Positions 1-7,206 of a stretch of 46,275 bases of DNA are shown piece after piece. The translations under genes and the position numbers were made by a program. This stretch comes from Nevskia sp. (GTDB lineage Bacteria > Pseudomonadota > Gammaproteobacteria > Nevskiales > Nevskiaceae): positions 1 to 46,275 of the forward strand of contig JAUXYM010000062.1 of the NCBI GenBank assembly GCA_030694365.1, read 5' to 3'. Position 1 is the first letter of the stretch. Each line of letters starts with the position of its first letter. A model generated the notes under the pieces. That model was not told the origin of the DNA, did no database searches, and worked only from the letters and a program-made list of their open reading frames with translations.

Positions 1-41
1 GCGTTTGATGCGAGCGCAACCGTCCAACGCCCCCATCCCGA

Positions 42-65
42 CCTTCCCCCGCCTGCGGGGGAAGG
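42..65. repeat. perfect GC-rich hairpin, 11-bp arms
   Basis: The arms CCTTCCCCCGC (42-52) and GCGGGGGAAGG (55-65) pair perfectly around a 2-base centre. The element lies upstream of the desaturase/creatininase gene. It has no T-tract, so it looks more like a short dispersed palindromic repeat than a terminator. No second copy was seen in this window. Confidence 0.6.
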
Positions 66-200
66 AGACCAGCGGCGAACCGGACTACGTTGCGCTCCAG
101 CCTCTTGATTGGCAGCGCACCGCCGCCGCCAATCGGCGCGCGGCACCGCGTTGCCGCCGCAGCATTGATAATCGAGCCTGATTTTCTCCCAGTGCGCCCG

Positions 201-1997
201 ATGTCCGTCAGCGAACTGCAACCCCAACTCGTCGAATGGCTGAACTTGTTCAGCAAGCCGTTCCTGCGGGCCTTGCTGTTCCTGTTCGACCAGCAGTCGC
301 CGCTTTATCTGCCGTACCTGGTCACCAGCCTGCTGTTCGGCTGGCTGGGCTGGCGCTACTTCGAGCGCGCCGCACCGGGCGCGATTCAGGAGTTCTTCGC
401 CAAGCACTTCAGCCGCGCCCAGTGGTGGCATGACTCGGCCCGCGCCGACTACCGCTACTACTGCGTCAACGCCGTGGTGTTCGCGGTGCTGATCGGGCCG
501 CTGCTACTGTCGGCCGCCTGGTGTGCGGATCGCGCCCGCGATCTGTTCCAGCTGGGTCTCGGTGCCGGCTCGGCCTGGACTTCGGGTCTCGGCTCGCGCA
601 TCGCCTACACCCTGCTGTTCTTCATTGCCTACGACCTCGGCCGCTGGATCGCCCACAGCCTGCTGCATGAATCGAAGCTGCTCTGGGAATTCCACAAGGT
701 GCACCACTCGGCCGAGGTGCTGACGCCGGTGACGGCGTTCCGCGTCCATCCGATCGATCTGCTGGTGACCTTGTCGGTGCCGGCGCTGACCACCGCGCCG
801 GTCACCGGCCTGTTCCTGTACCTGTACGCCGACGCGGTCAGCGCGTTCAACTTCCTGGGTCTGAATTTCATCATCGGCCTGTCCGGCCTGATCGCCAATC
901 TCAAGCACTGGCAGGTCTGGTTCCGCTACGGACCGCTCGACGGCTGGTGGATCAGCCCGGCGCATCACCAGATCCACCACTCGGCCGACCCGCGCCACTG
1001 GGGCAAGAATCGCGGCTTCGAACTCGGTTGCTGGGATCGCTGGTACGGCTCGCTGCATATCCCGGCCAAGCACAACGAAGTGACGGCGATGGGCTTCGGC
1101 GATGGCAGCGAGCCGCAATGGCATTCGGTGCGGCAGATGATGTTCCAGCCCTTCGTTGCCGCTTGGAAGCTGCTGAGCCGCCCCGCTCGAGCGACCGTCA
1201 CCAGCCTCGTGATCGCTGGCCTGCTGATGCTGGCGATACCGCGCGCCGACGCTGCCGAGGCCGCCGGCGTGCGCATCGAAGACATGACCTGGCCGGAGCT
1301 GGCCGCAAGAATCAAGGCCGGCGCGACGACGGTGCTGCTGCCGATCGGCGGCATCGAGCAGAACGGCCCGGCGATGGCCTTCGCCAAGCACAACCGCATC
1401 GTCGTCGCGGCGGCCGATGCGATCGCCATCGAAGCCGGCAACACCCTGGTCGCGCCGCTGGTGCCGTTCTCGCCGGCCGGCGGCTTCGCGCCGCGCAGCG
1501 GGCACATGCAGTGGCCAGGGACGATCAGCCTGCGCGAGTCGACCCTGAACGCGGTGCTCGAAGATGAGGTGTCCAGCCTCGCCCTCGCCGGCTTCACGCG
1601 CATCGCGCTGCTCGGCGATCACGGCGGCAGCCAGCTGGCGCAGGACGCGCTGGTCAAGCGACTCAACGCGACCCTCGCCTCGCGCGGCGTGCAGTTGATG
1701 AACCTCAATCGCTATTACGATCCCGGCTCGCTCACCGACCGGCTGAAAGCGCTCGGGGCCGATCCCGCCGATGCCGGCGATCACGCCGGGCTGGTCGATA
1801 CCTCGGAACTGCTGTCGGTAGCGCCAGGCTTGATCCGCAGCCAGTTGCTATCGCCTGAAAGCTGGGTGCCTTATCAGACGCCGCCGGGACCGGGCTCGTC
1901 CGGCCGGCCGGACAAGGCGAGTGCGGAACTGGGGCGTGGCCTGTTGAAGCAACGGATCGATGCGGCTGTCCAGCAGTTGCGTGCCACGGCGAAGTAG
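201..1997 (+). CDS. sterol desaturase-type hydroxylase fused to creatininase-type domain
   Basis: A 598-residue protein made of two normally separate families. Residues 1-320 are a multi-pass membrane fatty acid hydroxylase/sterol desaturase domain. It carries all three di-iron histidine boxes: HSLLH (152-156), HKVHH (165-169) and HHQIHH (255-260). Residues 331-352 form a hydrophobic stretch ending in ADAAE, which resembles a signal peptide with a cleavage site. Residues 355-598 are a creatininase-family amidohydrolase-like domain with EQNGP (386-390), GHMQWPGT (434-441) and GDHGGS (472-477). The classic EQHGPH is EQNGP here, so metal binding may differ from true creatininases. The internal hydrophobic segment should place the second domain in the periplasm. 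An upstream ATG at 90 would add 37 low-complexity residues with no family match, so the ATG at 201 was chosen. Both substrates are unknown. Confidence 0.85.
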   Translation: MSVSELQPQLVEWLNLFSKPFLRALLFLFDQQSPLYLPYLVTSLLFGWLGWRYFERAAPGAIQEFFAKHFSRAQWWHDSARADYRYYCVNAVVFAVLIGPLLLSAAWCADRARDLFQLGLGAGSAWTSGLGSRIAYTLLFFIAYDLGRWIAHSLLHESKLLWEFHKVHHSAEVLTPVTAFRVHPIDLLVTLSVPALTTAPVTGLFLYLYADAVSAFNFLGLNFIIGLSGLIANLKHWQVWFRYGPLDGWWISPAHHQIHHSADPRHWGKNRGFELGCWDRWYGSLHIPAKHNEVTAMGFGDGSEPQWHSVRQMMFQPFVAAWKLLSRPARATVTSLVIAGLLMLAIPRADAAEAAGVRIEDMTWPELAARIKAGATTVLLPIGGIEQNGPAMAFAKHNRIVVAAADAIAIEAGNTLVAPLVPFSPAGGFAPRSGHMQWPGTISLRESTLNAVLEDEVSSLALAGFTRIALLGDHGGSQLAQDALVKRLNATLASRGVQLMNLNRYYDPGSLTDRLKALGADPADAGDHAGLVDTSELLSVAPGLIRSQLLSPESWVPYQTPPGPGSSGRPDKASAELGRGLLKQRIDAAVQQLRATAK

Positions 1998-2000
1998 CCG

Positions 2001-2903
2001 CTACAACAGCATCGACGCCAGCGGCAAGGTGATCAGTGACAGCACCGTGCCGATGCCGATCACCAGATTGGCCAGGCTCGGATTGAGCTTGTACTGCTCG
2101 GCGAGGATGCCGGCGGTAACCATCGGCGGCATCGCACACTGCAGGATGCCGGCGACTGCGATCGGTCCATTGACGTCGAGGCCCAGCAACAGGGCCGCAG
2201 CCCAGATGATCAGCGGCGCGAACAGCATCTTCCAGCCGAGGCCGCCGAGCAGAGTCAGGCGGTGCTCGCCGATGCCGCGAAACTTCAGTTGCAGGCCGAC
2301 CGAGAACAGCGCCAGCGGCGTCAAGGTTTGCCCGATGCGGGTCAGCACCGTCTGCAGGATGTCCGGCAGACCGCCGAGCGGCCACAAAACAAGTGCTGCC
2401 AGCAGCGCCAGGAACGGCGGAAAGCTGAACAGGCGGCGAACGATCTGGGCGGCGGTCGGCTGGGCACCGGAGAACCAGGCCGCGACGATCACGCCGCCGA
2501 CCGACAGCATCATGAACGAGCCGAACTGATCGGCGATCACCGCCGCGCCCACCGACTCCGGCCCGCGCAGCGCCTCGATCATCGCCAGACCCATGTAGGC
2601 GGTATTGCCGAGGCCACAGGTCAGGATCATCGCGCCGGTGGTGCCCCGACTCCAGCCGCGGCGGCGGCCGGTGTAGCTGAACACCGCGATCGCGCCGAAG
2701 AACACGAACCAGGGTGCGAACGCCGGAAACAGCAGTTCACGCGTGAAGTGCAGCTTGGGAATCTCGACCAGGATCAGCGCTGGCAACGCGACGTTGACGA
2801 TCCAGAAATTCAGCGCCTGAGGCGCACCCGGCGGCAGGCGCTGATCGCGCGCCATCGCCAGACCGATCCCGAGACACAGGGCTAAAAGCAGGATTGCGCT
2901 CAT
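2001..2903 (-). CDS. AEC family transporter
   Basis: A 300-residue, very hydrophobic protein with about ten predicted membrane segments. It resembles the auxin efflux carrier (AEC) family of secondary transporters. Supporting features are the N-terminal hydrophobic helix, the segment NFWIVNVALPALILVEIP and the C-terminal NLVIGIGTVLSLITLP helix; the length is normal for the family. Bacterial members carry small carboxylates such as malate or malonate, but the substrate here cannot be read from sequence. It converges with the desaturase/creatininase gene, with only 3 bases between the stop codons. It lies downstream of tag on the same strand, separated by a repeat element, and is probably transcribed on its own. 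Confidence 0.85.
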   Translation of the reverse strand: MSAILLLALCLGIGLAMARDQRLPPGAPQALNFWIVNVALPALILVEIPKLHFTRELLFPAFAPWFVFFGAIAVFSYTGRRRGWSRGTTGAMILTCGLGNTAYMGLAMIEALRGPESVGAAVIADQFGSFMMLSVGGVIVAAWFSGAQPTAAQIVRRLFSFPPFLALLAALVLWPLGGLPDILQTVLTRIGQTLTPLALFSVGLQLKFRGIGEHRLTLLGGLGWKMLFAPLIIWAAALLLGLDVNGPIAVAGILQCAMPPMVTAGILAEQYKLNPSLANLVIGIGTVLSLITLPLASMLL

Positions 2904-2939
2904 TGGAGCGCTTCTAAATTAAATGAACACATAAAATTC

Positions 2940-3022
2940 CGTCATGCCCGCGCAGGCGGGCATCCAGTCTTCGCCGTAGTGCGCCGCATCAGAACTGGAT
3001 TCCCGCCTGCGCGGGAATGACG
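2940..3022. repeat. 83-bp dispersed inverted-repeat element, copy A
   Basis: Two 28-30-base arms, each itself a hairpin (CGTCATGCCCGC / GCGGGCAT and ATTCCCGC / GCGGGAATGACG), flank a central segment containing GCCGTAGTGCGCCGCATCAG. The whole element recurs at 30215-30297 with the same length and nearly the same core, and one arm recurs at 10166-10193. The 30 bases to the right (GTGTTT, then GAAGGAAAAAT) are also shared with the half copy. It sits between tag and the AEC transporter gene. Confidence 0.85.
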
Positions 3023-3053
3023 AGTGTTTGTAAGAATTAGAAGGAAAAATGCT

Positions 3054-3626
3054 CTAACTCGATTTCGACGGGCAGCCGACCAGATGATCGTCGACCACGC
3101 CCACTGCCTGCAGGTAGGCGTAGATGATCGTCGTGCCGACAAATTTGAAACCACGCTTGAGCAGCGCCTTGCTGATCGTGTCGCTCAGCTCGGTGCGCGC
3201 CGGCACCTGACGCATGTCGGTCCAGCGATTGACGATCGGCTGGCCATCAACCTGCTTCCACAGCCAGGCATCGAGGCTGCCGTGCTCCTCGCAGAGCTTG
3301 AGATAAGCCTGCGCGTTGCCGATGGTCGCGTTGATCTTGAGCTTGTTGCGGACGATGCCGGCGTCGGCCATCAAGCGCTCGCGATCGGCATCGGTATAGG
3401 CGGCGATCTTGTTCGCATCGAAGCCGTCGAAAGCGCGGCGATAACTGTCGCGCTTGGCGAGGATCGTCGACCAGCTCAGGCCGGCTTGCGCACCTTCGAG
3501 GATCAGGAATTCGAACAGCACACGGTCGTCATGGACGGCGCGGCCCCACTCCTTGTCGTGATAAGCACGCTCGCCTGCCGTCTTCATCGCCCACGCACAA
3601 GGCGTGGGCGGCAAGGCTGCAGTCAC
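3054..3626 (-). CDS. tag: DNA-3-methyladenine glycosylase I
   Basis: A 190-residue base-excision repair enzyme that removes 3-methyladenine from alkylated DNA. It matches Tag along its length: the N-terminal CAW and AYHDKEWG segment, GAQAGLSWSTIL, DAGIVRNKLKI, the C-terminal ALLKRGFKFVGTT, and DDHLVGCP. The two Cys and two His of the structural zinc site of E. coli Tag (near the N terminus and in DDHxVGC) appear retained. The chosen start is the GTG at 3626, which shares GTGA with the stop of the upstream dihydroorotase gene and suggests translational coupling. An internal ATG (AMKTAG) would cut off the zinc cysteine. It is the last gene of the minus-strand chain. Confidence 0.93.
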   Translation of the reverse strand: MTAALPPTPCAWAMKTAGERAYHDKEWGRAVHDDRVLFEFLILEGAQAGLSWSTILAKRDSYRRAFDGFDANKIAAYTDADRERLMADAGIVRNKLKINATIGNAQAYLKLCEEHGSLDAWLWKQVDGQPIVNRWTDMRQVPARTELSDTISKALLKRGFKFVGTTIIYAYLQAVGVVDDHLVGCPSKSS

Positions 3627-4945
3627 GCGAACTGCAGCCGTTGACCGAAGGCCTGCGGACGCAGCACACCATCGCGATAGACCAGCTTGCCGTTGACCCA
3701 GGTCGCGTCGATGCGCGCCTTGAAGCGATGGCCGTCGAACGGCGACCAGCCACATTTGTAGCGCAGGCTTTCCGGGGTAACGTCGGTGCCGCCGTTCGGA
3801 TCGACGACCACCAGATCGGCGTAAGCGCCTTCGCGCAGATAGCCGCGATCGACGACGCCGAAGCGTTCGGCCGGCGTGTGGCAGGCGCGCTGCACGACGG
3901 TTTCCAGCGGCAGCTCGCCACGCTCGACCAGCTCCATCAGCGCCAGCAGCGAGTGCTGCACCAGCGGCAGGCCGCTCGGCGCTTTGAAGTAGCTGTTGGC
4001 CTTTTCGGCAGCGGTGTGCGGCGCGTGGTCGGTGGCGATGATGTCGATGACGCCATCGCGCACGGCGGCGATCAGCGCTTCGCGATCGGCCGCCGATTTC
4101 ACTGCCGGATTGCACTTCAGCTTCGAGCCCAGCGTTGCGTACCAGGACTCGTCGAAATACAGGTGATGGACGCAGGCCTCGACGCTGATCCGCTTGGTCC
4201 GCGCATCGCCCGCCGCGAAGAAATGCAGCTCGCTGGCCGAGGTCATGTGCAGCACGTGCAGGCGGGTGCCGTGCTTGTTCGACAGCCCGACGGCCAGTTC
4301 GGTGGACTTGTGGCAGGCGGCCGCCGAGCGGATGTAGGGATGCTCGGAAAACGGCACGTCCTCGCCGTACTTCTCGCGCGCCGCGTCCTCGGCCACTTTA
4401 ATCATCGGCGTGTCTTCGCAATGGGTGACGATCATCACCGGTGCCCGCTGAAAGATCTTGTCGAGGGTGTCCGGGTTGTCGACCAGCATGTTGCCGGTGG
4501 AGGCCCCCATGAAGATCTTGATCGCGCAGGCCTCGCCTTTCGTAAGCCGCTCCAGCTCGCTGAGATTGTCGTTGGTGGTGCCCATGTAGAACGCGTGGTT
4601 CGCGAACGTGCGGCCGGCGGCGATGCGGTATTTGTCGGCCAGTGCGGCGCGAGTGATGGTCTGCGGATTGACGTTCGGCATGTCCATGAAGCTGGTCACG
4701 CCACCGGCGACGGCCGCCGCCGATTCACTGGCCAGATCGCCTTTCGCGGTCAGGCCCGGCTCGCGGAAATGGACCTGATCGTCGATCAGGCCGGGCAGCA
4801 GCAGGCGGCCTTTGGCATCGAACACTTCGACCCCGGCCGGGGCGCTGATTTTCGGCGCGATCTTTTCGATGCGCTCGCCGTGTATCAGCAGATCCGCCTG
4901 GTAGCGGCGGCCTTCGTTGATGAGGGTGGCGTTGGTGATCAGCAT
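3623..4945 (-). CDS. pyrC: dihydroorotase (class I)
   Basis: A 440-residue amidohydrolase that cyclises carbamoyl-aspartate to dihydroorotate in pyrimidine synthesis. It has the N-terminal metal motif DDQVHFREPG (about residues 55-64), the KIFMGAS lysine strand, THCED, the HVLHMTSA strand, and IATDHAPHT with the catalytic aspartate. The first histidine of the usual HxH is glutamine (QVH). This variant occurs in a known bacterial subgroup and does not by itself imply loss of activity. The start lies 3 bases after the hicA stop and has no obvious ribosome site, so translation probably depends on readthrough from hicA. The stop overlaps the tag start. The symbol pyrC is used for function; this is not the short E. 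coli PyrC type. Confidence 0.92.
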   Translation of the reverse strand: MLITNATLINEGRRYQADLLIHGERIEKIAPKISAPAGVEVFDAKGRLLLPGLIDDQVHFREPGLTAKGDLASESAAAVAGGVTSFMDMPNVNPQTITRAALADKYRIAAGRTFANHAFYMGTTNDNLSELERLTKGEACAIKIFMGASTGNMLVDNPDTLDKIFQRAPVMIVTHCEDTPMIKVAEDAAREKYGEDVPFSEHPYIRSAAACHKSTELAVGLSNKHGTRLHVLHMTSASELHFFAAGDARTKRISVEACVHHLYFDESWYATLGSKLKCNPAVKSAADREALIAAVRDGVIDIIATDHAPHTAAEKANSYFKAPSGLPLVQHSLLALMELVERGELPLETVVQRACHTPAERFGVVDRGYLREGAYADLVVVDPNGGTDVTPESLRYKCGWSPFDGHRFKARIDATWVNGKLVYRDGVLRPQAFGQRLQFA

Positions 4946-4948
4946 GGC

Positions 4949-5155
4949 TTAGAGGTCGTCGTCGGAAAGCTCAGCGAGCTTCATCAGGTGGCGTTGAAGC
5001 CCCAGCTTCAACGGAGTATTGCCATGAACCGGTAGTGAAATCCGTGCCGGCTGACCCGCTTTGGCGTAGATGTGATGGCTGCCGTTGACGCTCACCAGCA
5101 CCCAGCCCCGCCGCTCAAGCAAGCGCGCGAACTGCTTGCCGGAGATGGTCTTCAC
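4949..5155 (-). CDS. hicA: HicA family mRNA interferase toxin
   Basis: A 68-residue double-stranded-RNA-binding-fold toxin. It shows the family pattern: an N-terminal SGKQFARLLERRGW helix, the catalytic histidine region GSHHIYAK, and a strand-helix ending in PLKLGLQRHLMKLAEL. HicA cleaves mRNA when it is not bound by HicB. It starts 3 bases after the hicB stop and ends 3 bases before dihydroorotase, so the toxin is co-transcribed with essential pyrimidine synthesis. The order is antitoxin first. Confidence 0.93.
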   Translation of the reverse strand: MKTISGKQFARLLERRGWVLVSVNGSHHIYAKAGQPARISLPVHGNTPLKLGLQRHLMKLAELSDDDL

Positions 5156-5158
5156 TCC

Positions 5159-5362
5159 CTACACAGCGATTTCAAGAATCTGGTCGGTTTTCAGCAAGGA
5201 AACGTGATCGATATCAACTGCGAGGCAGCCTTCGACCGCTTCATGCAGGTTGACGATCAGCTCATCCATCGTCTCGCCCTGCGTTACACAGCCCGGAATG
5301 GTCGGCACTTCGGCCCAGAATCCACCTTCTTCCGCTTCGTGAACGATCGCCTTCAGTTTCAT
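5159..5362 (-). CDS. hicB: HicB family antitoxin
   Basis: A 67-residue partial RNase H-fold antitoxin with the typical core FWAEVPTIPGCVTQGET and an amphipathic NLHEAVEGCL helix. It neutralises HicA. The protein is short and ends after the HicB fold, with no visible C-terminal helix-turn-helix or ribbon-helix-helix domain, so it may not autoregulate by binding DNA. The ATG at 5362 (MKLKAIV) fits the family; an upstream ATG at 5380 would add six residues. It starts 36 bases after the rsmE stop. Confidence 0.9.
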   Translation of the reverse strand: MKLKAIVHEAEEGGFWAEVPTIPGCVTQGETMDELIVNLHEAVEGCLAVDIDHVSLLKTDQILEIAV

Positions 5363-5398
5363 GACTGCACCTCGGTTCAATGCCCTAATTATGCGCTT

Positions 5399-6121
5399 TC
5401 AACCCAGATCGCCCCACAACAATTGCAGCGCCGCAAGTGCTGCAACACCCGCCGTCTCGGTCCGCAACACCCGCGGTCCGAGGCCGATGCCGATGCAGCC
5501 GGCGCGGCGCGCGGCGGCGATCTCGTGGTCCGACAGCCCGCCTTCTGGACCGATCAGCAGCGCGATGTTCGTAGCTCCGGCCAAGCTGCGCAGCGATACC
5601 GATTCGGTCGGCGCCAGCACCAGGCGCAGTGCCTGATCGCTGCTCGCCAGCCAGGCGTCGAGCTTCTGCACGGCTGCCACTTCCGGCAGCCGGGTGCGGC
5701 CGCTCTGCTCGCAGGCCGAGGTCGCGATGCCGCGCCAATGCTCCAGCTTCTTGTCCCAGCGCTCGGCATCGAGCTTGACCACGCTGCGCTCGGACAGCAG
5801 CGGCAGGATGCGGGTGACGCCCAGCTCGACCGCCTTCTGCACCGTGTAGTCCATGCGCTCGCCTTTCGACACGCACTGCGCCAGGGTGATGGCTAGCCGC
5901 GATTCGCGATCGACCGGATCGAAGCGGTCGACGCTGACCGAAACATCACGCCGGCCGGTCGCCGTGATCGTCGCCGCGTATTCGCCGCCGTCGCCATTGA
6001 ACAGGGTCAGCGGCTCGCCGACCTTCATGCGCAACACCTGAGCGACGTGGCGCGCGGCATCGTCGGGCAGATCGAGACTGGTGCCGACAGTCAGCGGCAC
6101 GGGGATGTGGATGCGGGTCAT
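5399..6121 (-). CDS. rsmE: 16S rRNA (uracil1498-N3)-methyltransferase
   Basis: A 240-residue SPOUT-class methyltransferase that modifies U1498 of 16S rRNA. Visible features are the N-terminal PUA-like segment (HVAQVLRMKVGEPLTLFNG), CVSKGERMDYTVQKAVELGV, SERSVVKL, the SAM-binding knot strand IALLIGPEGGLSDHE, and the C-terminal LGPRVLRTETA, all diagnostic of RsmE. The length is normal. The start shares ATGA with the stop of the upstream aminopeptidase gene. The 36-base gap to hicB is the largest inside this minus-strand chain. Confidence 0.96.
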   Translation of the reverse strand: MTRIHIPVPLTVGTSLDLPDDAARHVAQVLRMKVGEPLTLFNGDGGEYAATITATGRRDVSVSVDRFDPVDRESRLAITLAQCVSKGERMDYTVQKAVELGVTRILPLLSERSVVKLDAERWDKKLEHWRGIATSACEQSGRTRLPEVAAVQKLDAWLASSDQALRLVLAPTESVSLRSLAGATNIALLIGPEGGLSDHEIAAARRAGCIGIGLGPRVLRTETAGVAALAALQLLWGDLG

Positions 6122-7206
6122 GGCGTCGCGGAGGGGTCGGGTATTTCGGGGTCAGGGACTTCGAGTGTGGCGGCTCGCTGCGCCGGCTCGCCATCGGCCA
6201 GCTTTTTCGCCGCCGCGTAGAAACGCGGCCAGTCACCGCCGGCTTCCTCGAACAGCTTCGCGAAGCCCGGCAGCCACTGATGGTAAAGCCCGAACGGCAG
6301 CAGCTTGGCGTTGTTCAGTTCGCCATCGATCCAGCCGTCGTAACCGGCATAGCCCTGCCATGGGCCATCGCGCAGTTGGCGGTAGTCGGCACGCAGACGC
6401 TCGAACTCGGCCTGCTTCGCGCTGCGCATCTCGGCTTCGGCGATACCGCTGGTATAGAGCTTCTGCAGACGCTCGCGGGTGGCGAGGATCAGGGCCGCGA
6501 ACTGATCGGCCCGCTCGCGGCGATCGCTGCTGTCAGCGGCTTGATGACGCGCCGCGCGCCACTGACGCAGCCCCTGCTGCTCGACGAAGCTGGCGAAGGA
6601 TTCATTGAAGCGGGTATCGCCCTGCAGGTAGAGCTGCTGGTGCGCCAGCTCGTGAAAAACGGTGCCGGCGAGATCGTCATCGTCCTTGCGGTCGTCTCGG
6701 GGCAGCATGGTGTTGAGCACCGGATCGTCGAACCAGCCAAGCGTGGAATAAGCCGGCACCTGGCCGATGTAGACCTCGTAGCCCTGAGCCTTCAGCCGCT
6801 CGGCTTCGGCTTTCAGACGAACCTCGTCGTAATAGCCGCGATAGGCGACGCAGCCGGCAATCGGGAAGCAGTGCTCGACCGCGTCCAGCGAAAACTCAGG
6901 CGTCGCGAACAGGTTCTGCAGCACCCAGGGGCGGCCGAGATCGGCGTAGCTCGTGTAGCTGCCATTGCGCGGCAGGCCGAGCGTATCGGAGGCAAACGCG
7001 CGTGCTTCCAGCGCCAGCTTGAGCTTGGCCTTGAGCTGGTCGTCGGTCGCCGGATCGGCGATCAATCTGGCGATCGGCTGCCGGCTACGCAGCAGCTCGA
7101 ACTGGCCTTTGGCCATGTGGGCGTAGTAGTCCAGCGTCGAGCAGGCCGACAGCAGCAGCGCGAAGCTGCCAAGCATGGCCGCGCGGAACAGCGGCCGCCT
7201 GCTCAA
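6118..7206 (-). CDS. putative lipoprotein aminopeptidase (zinc protease)
   Basis: A 362-residue predicted zinc metalloprotease of the proteobacterial aminopeptidase family (PF10023-like). The N terminus has a lipobox ending LLLSAC with Cys22 as the likely lipidated residue, so the mature protein is probably membrane-anchored in the periplasm. The central VFHELAHQQLY contains the HExxH zinc motif, followed by NESFASFVEQQG as the third-ligand helix. YIGQVPAYSTLGWFDDP and the C-terminal NNAKLLPFGLYHQWLP are also typical. The physiological substrate is unknown. It overlaps its upstream neighbour and rsmE by four bases each. Confidence 0.88.
   Translation of the reverse strand: MSRRPLFRAAMLGSFALLLSACSTLDYYAHMAKGQFELLRSRQPIARLIADPATDDQLKAKLKLALEARAFASDTLGLPRNGSYTSYADLGRPWVLQNLFATPEFSLDAVEHCFPIAGCVAYRGYYDEVRLKAEAERLKAQGYEVYIGQVPAYSTLGWFDDPVLNTMLPRDDRKDDDDLAGTVFHELAHQQLYLQGDTRFNESFASFVEQQGLRQWRAARHQAADSSDRRERADQFAALILATRERLQKLYTSGIAEAEMRSAKQAEFERLRADYRQLRDGPWQGYAGYDGWIDGELNNAKLLPFGLYHQWLPGFAKLFEEAGGDWPRFYAAAKKLADGEPAQRAATLEVPDPEIPDPSATP

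Noticed and set aside
42-65. Rho-independent terminator
   Set aside because: Perfect hairpin but no following T-run on either strand, so kept only as a repeat.
504-1784. 426-residue open frame on the minus strand
   Set aside because: It is antisense to the desaturase/creatininase gene and has the Arg/Gln/His-rich composition of GC-rich shadow frames, with no family motif.
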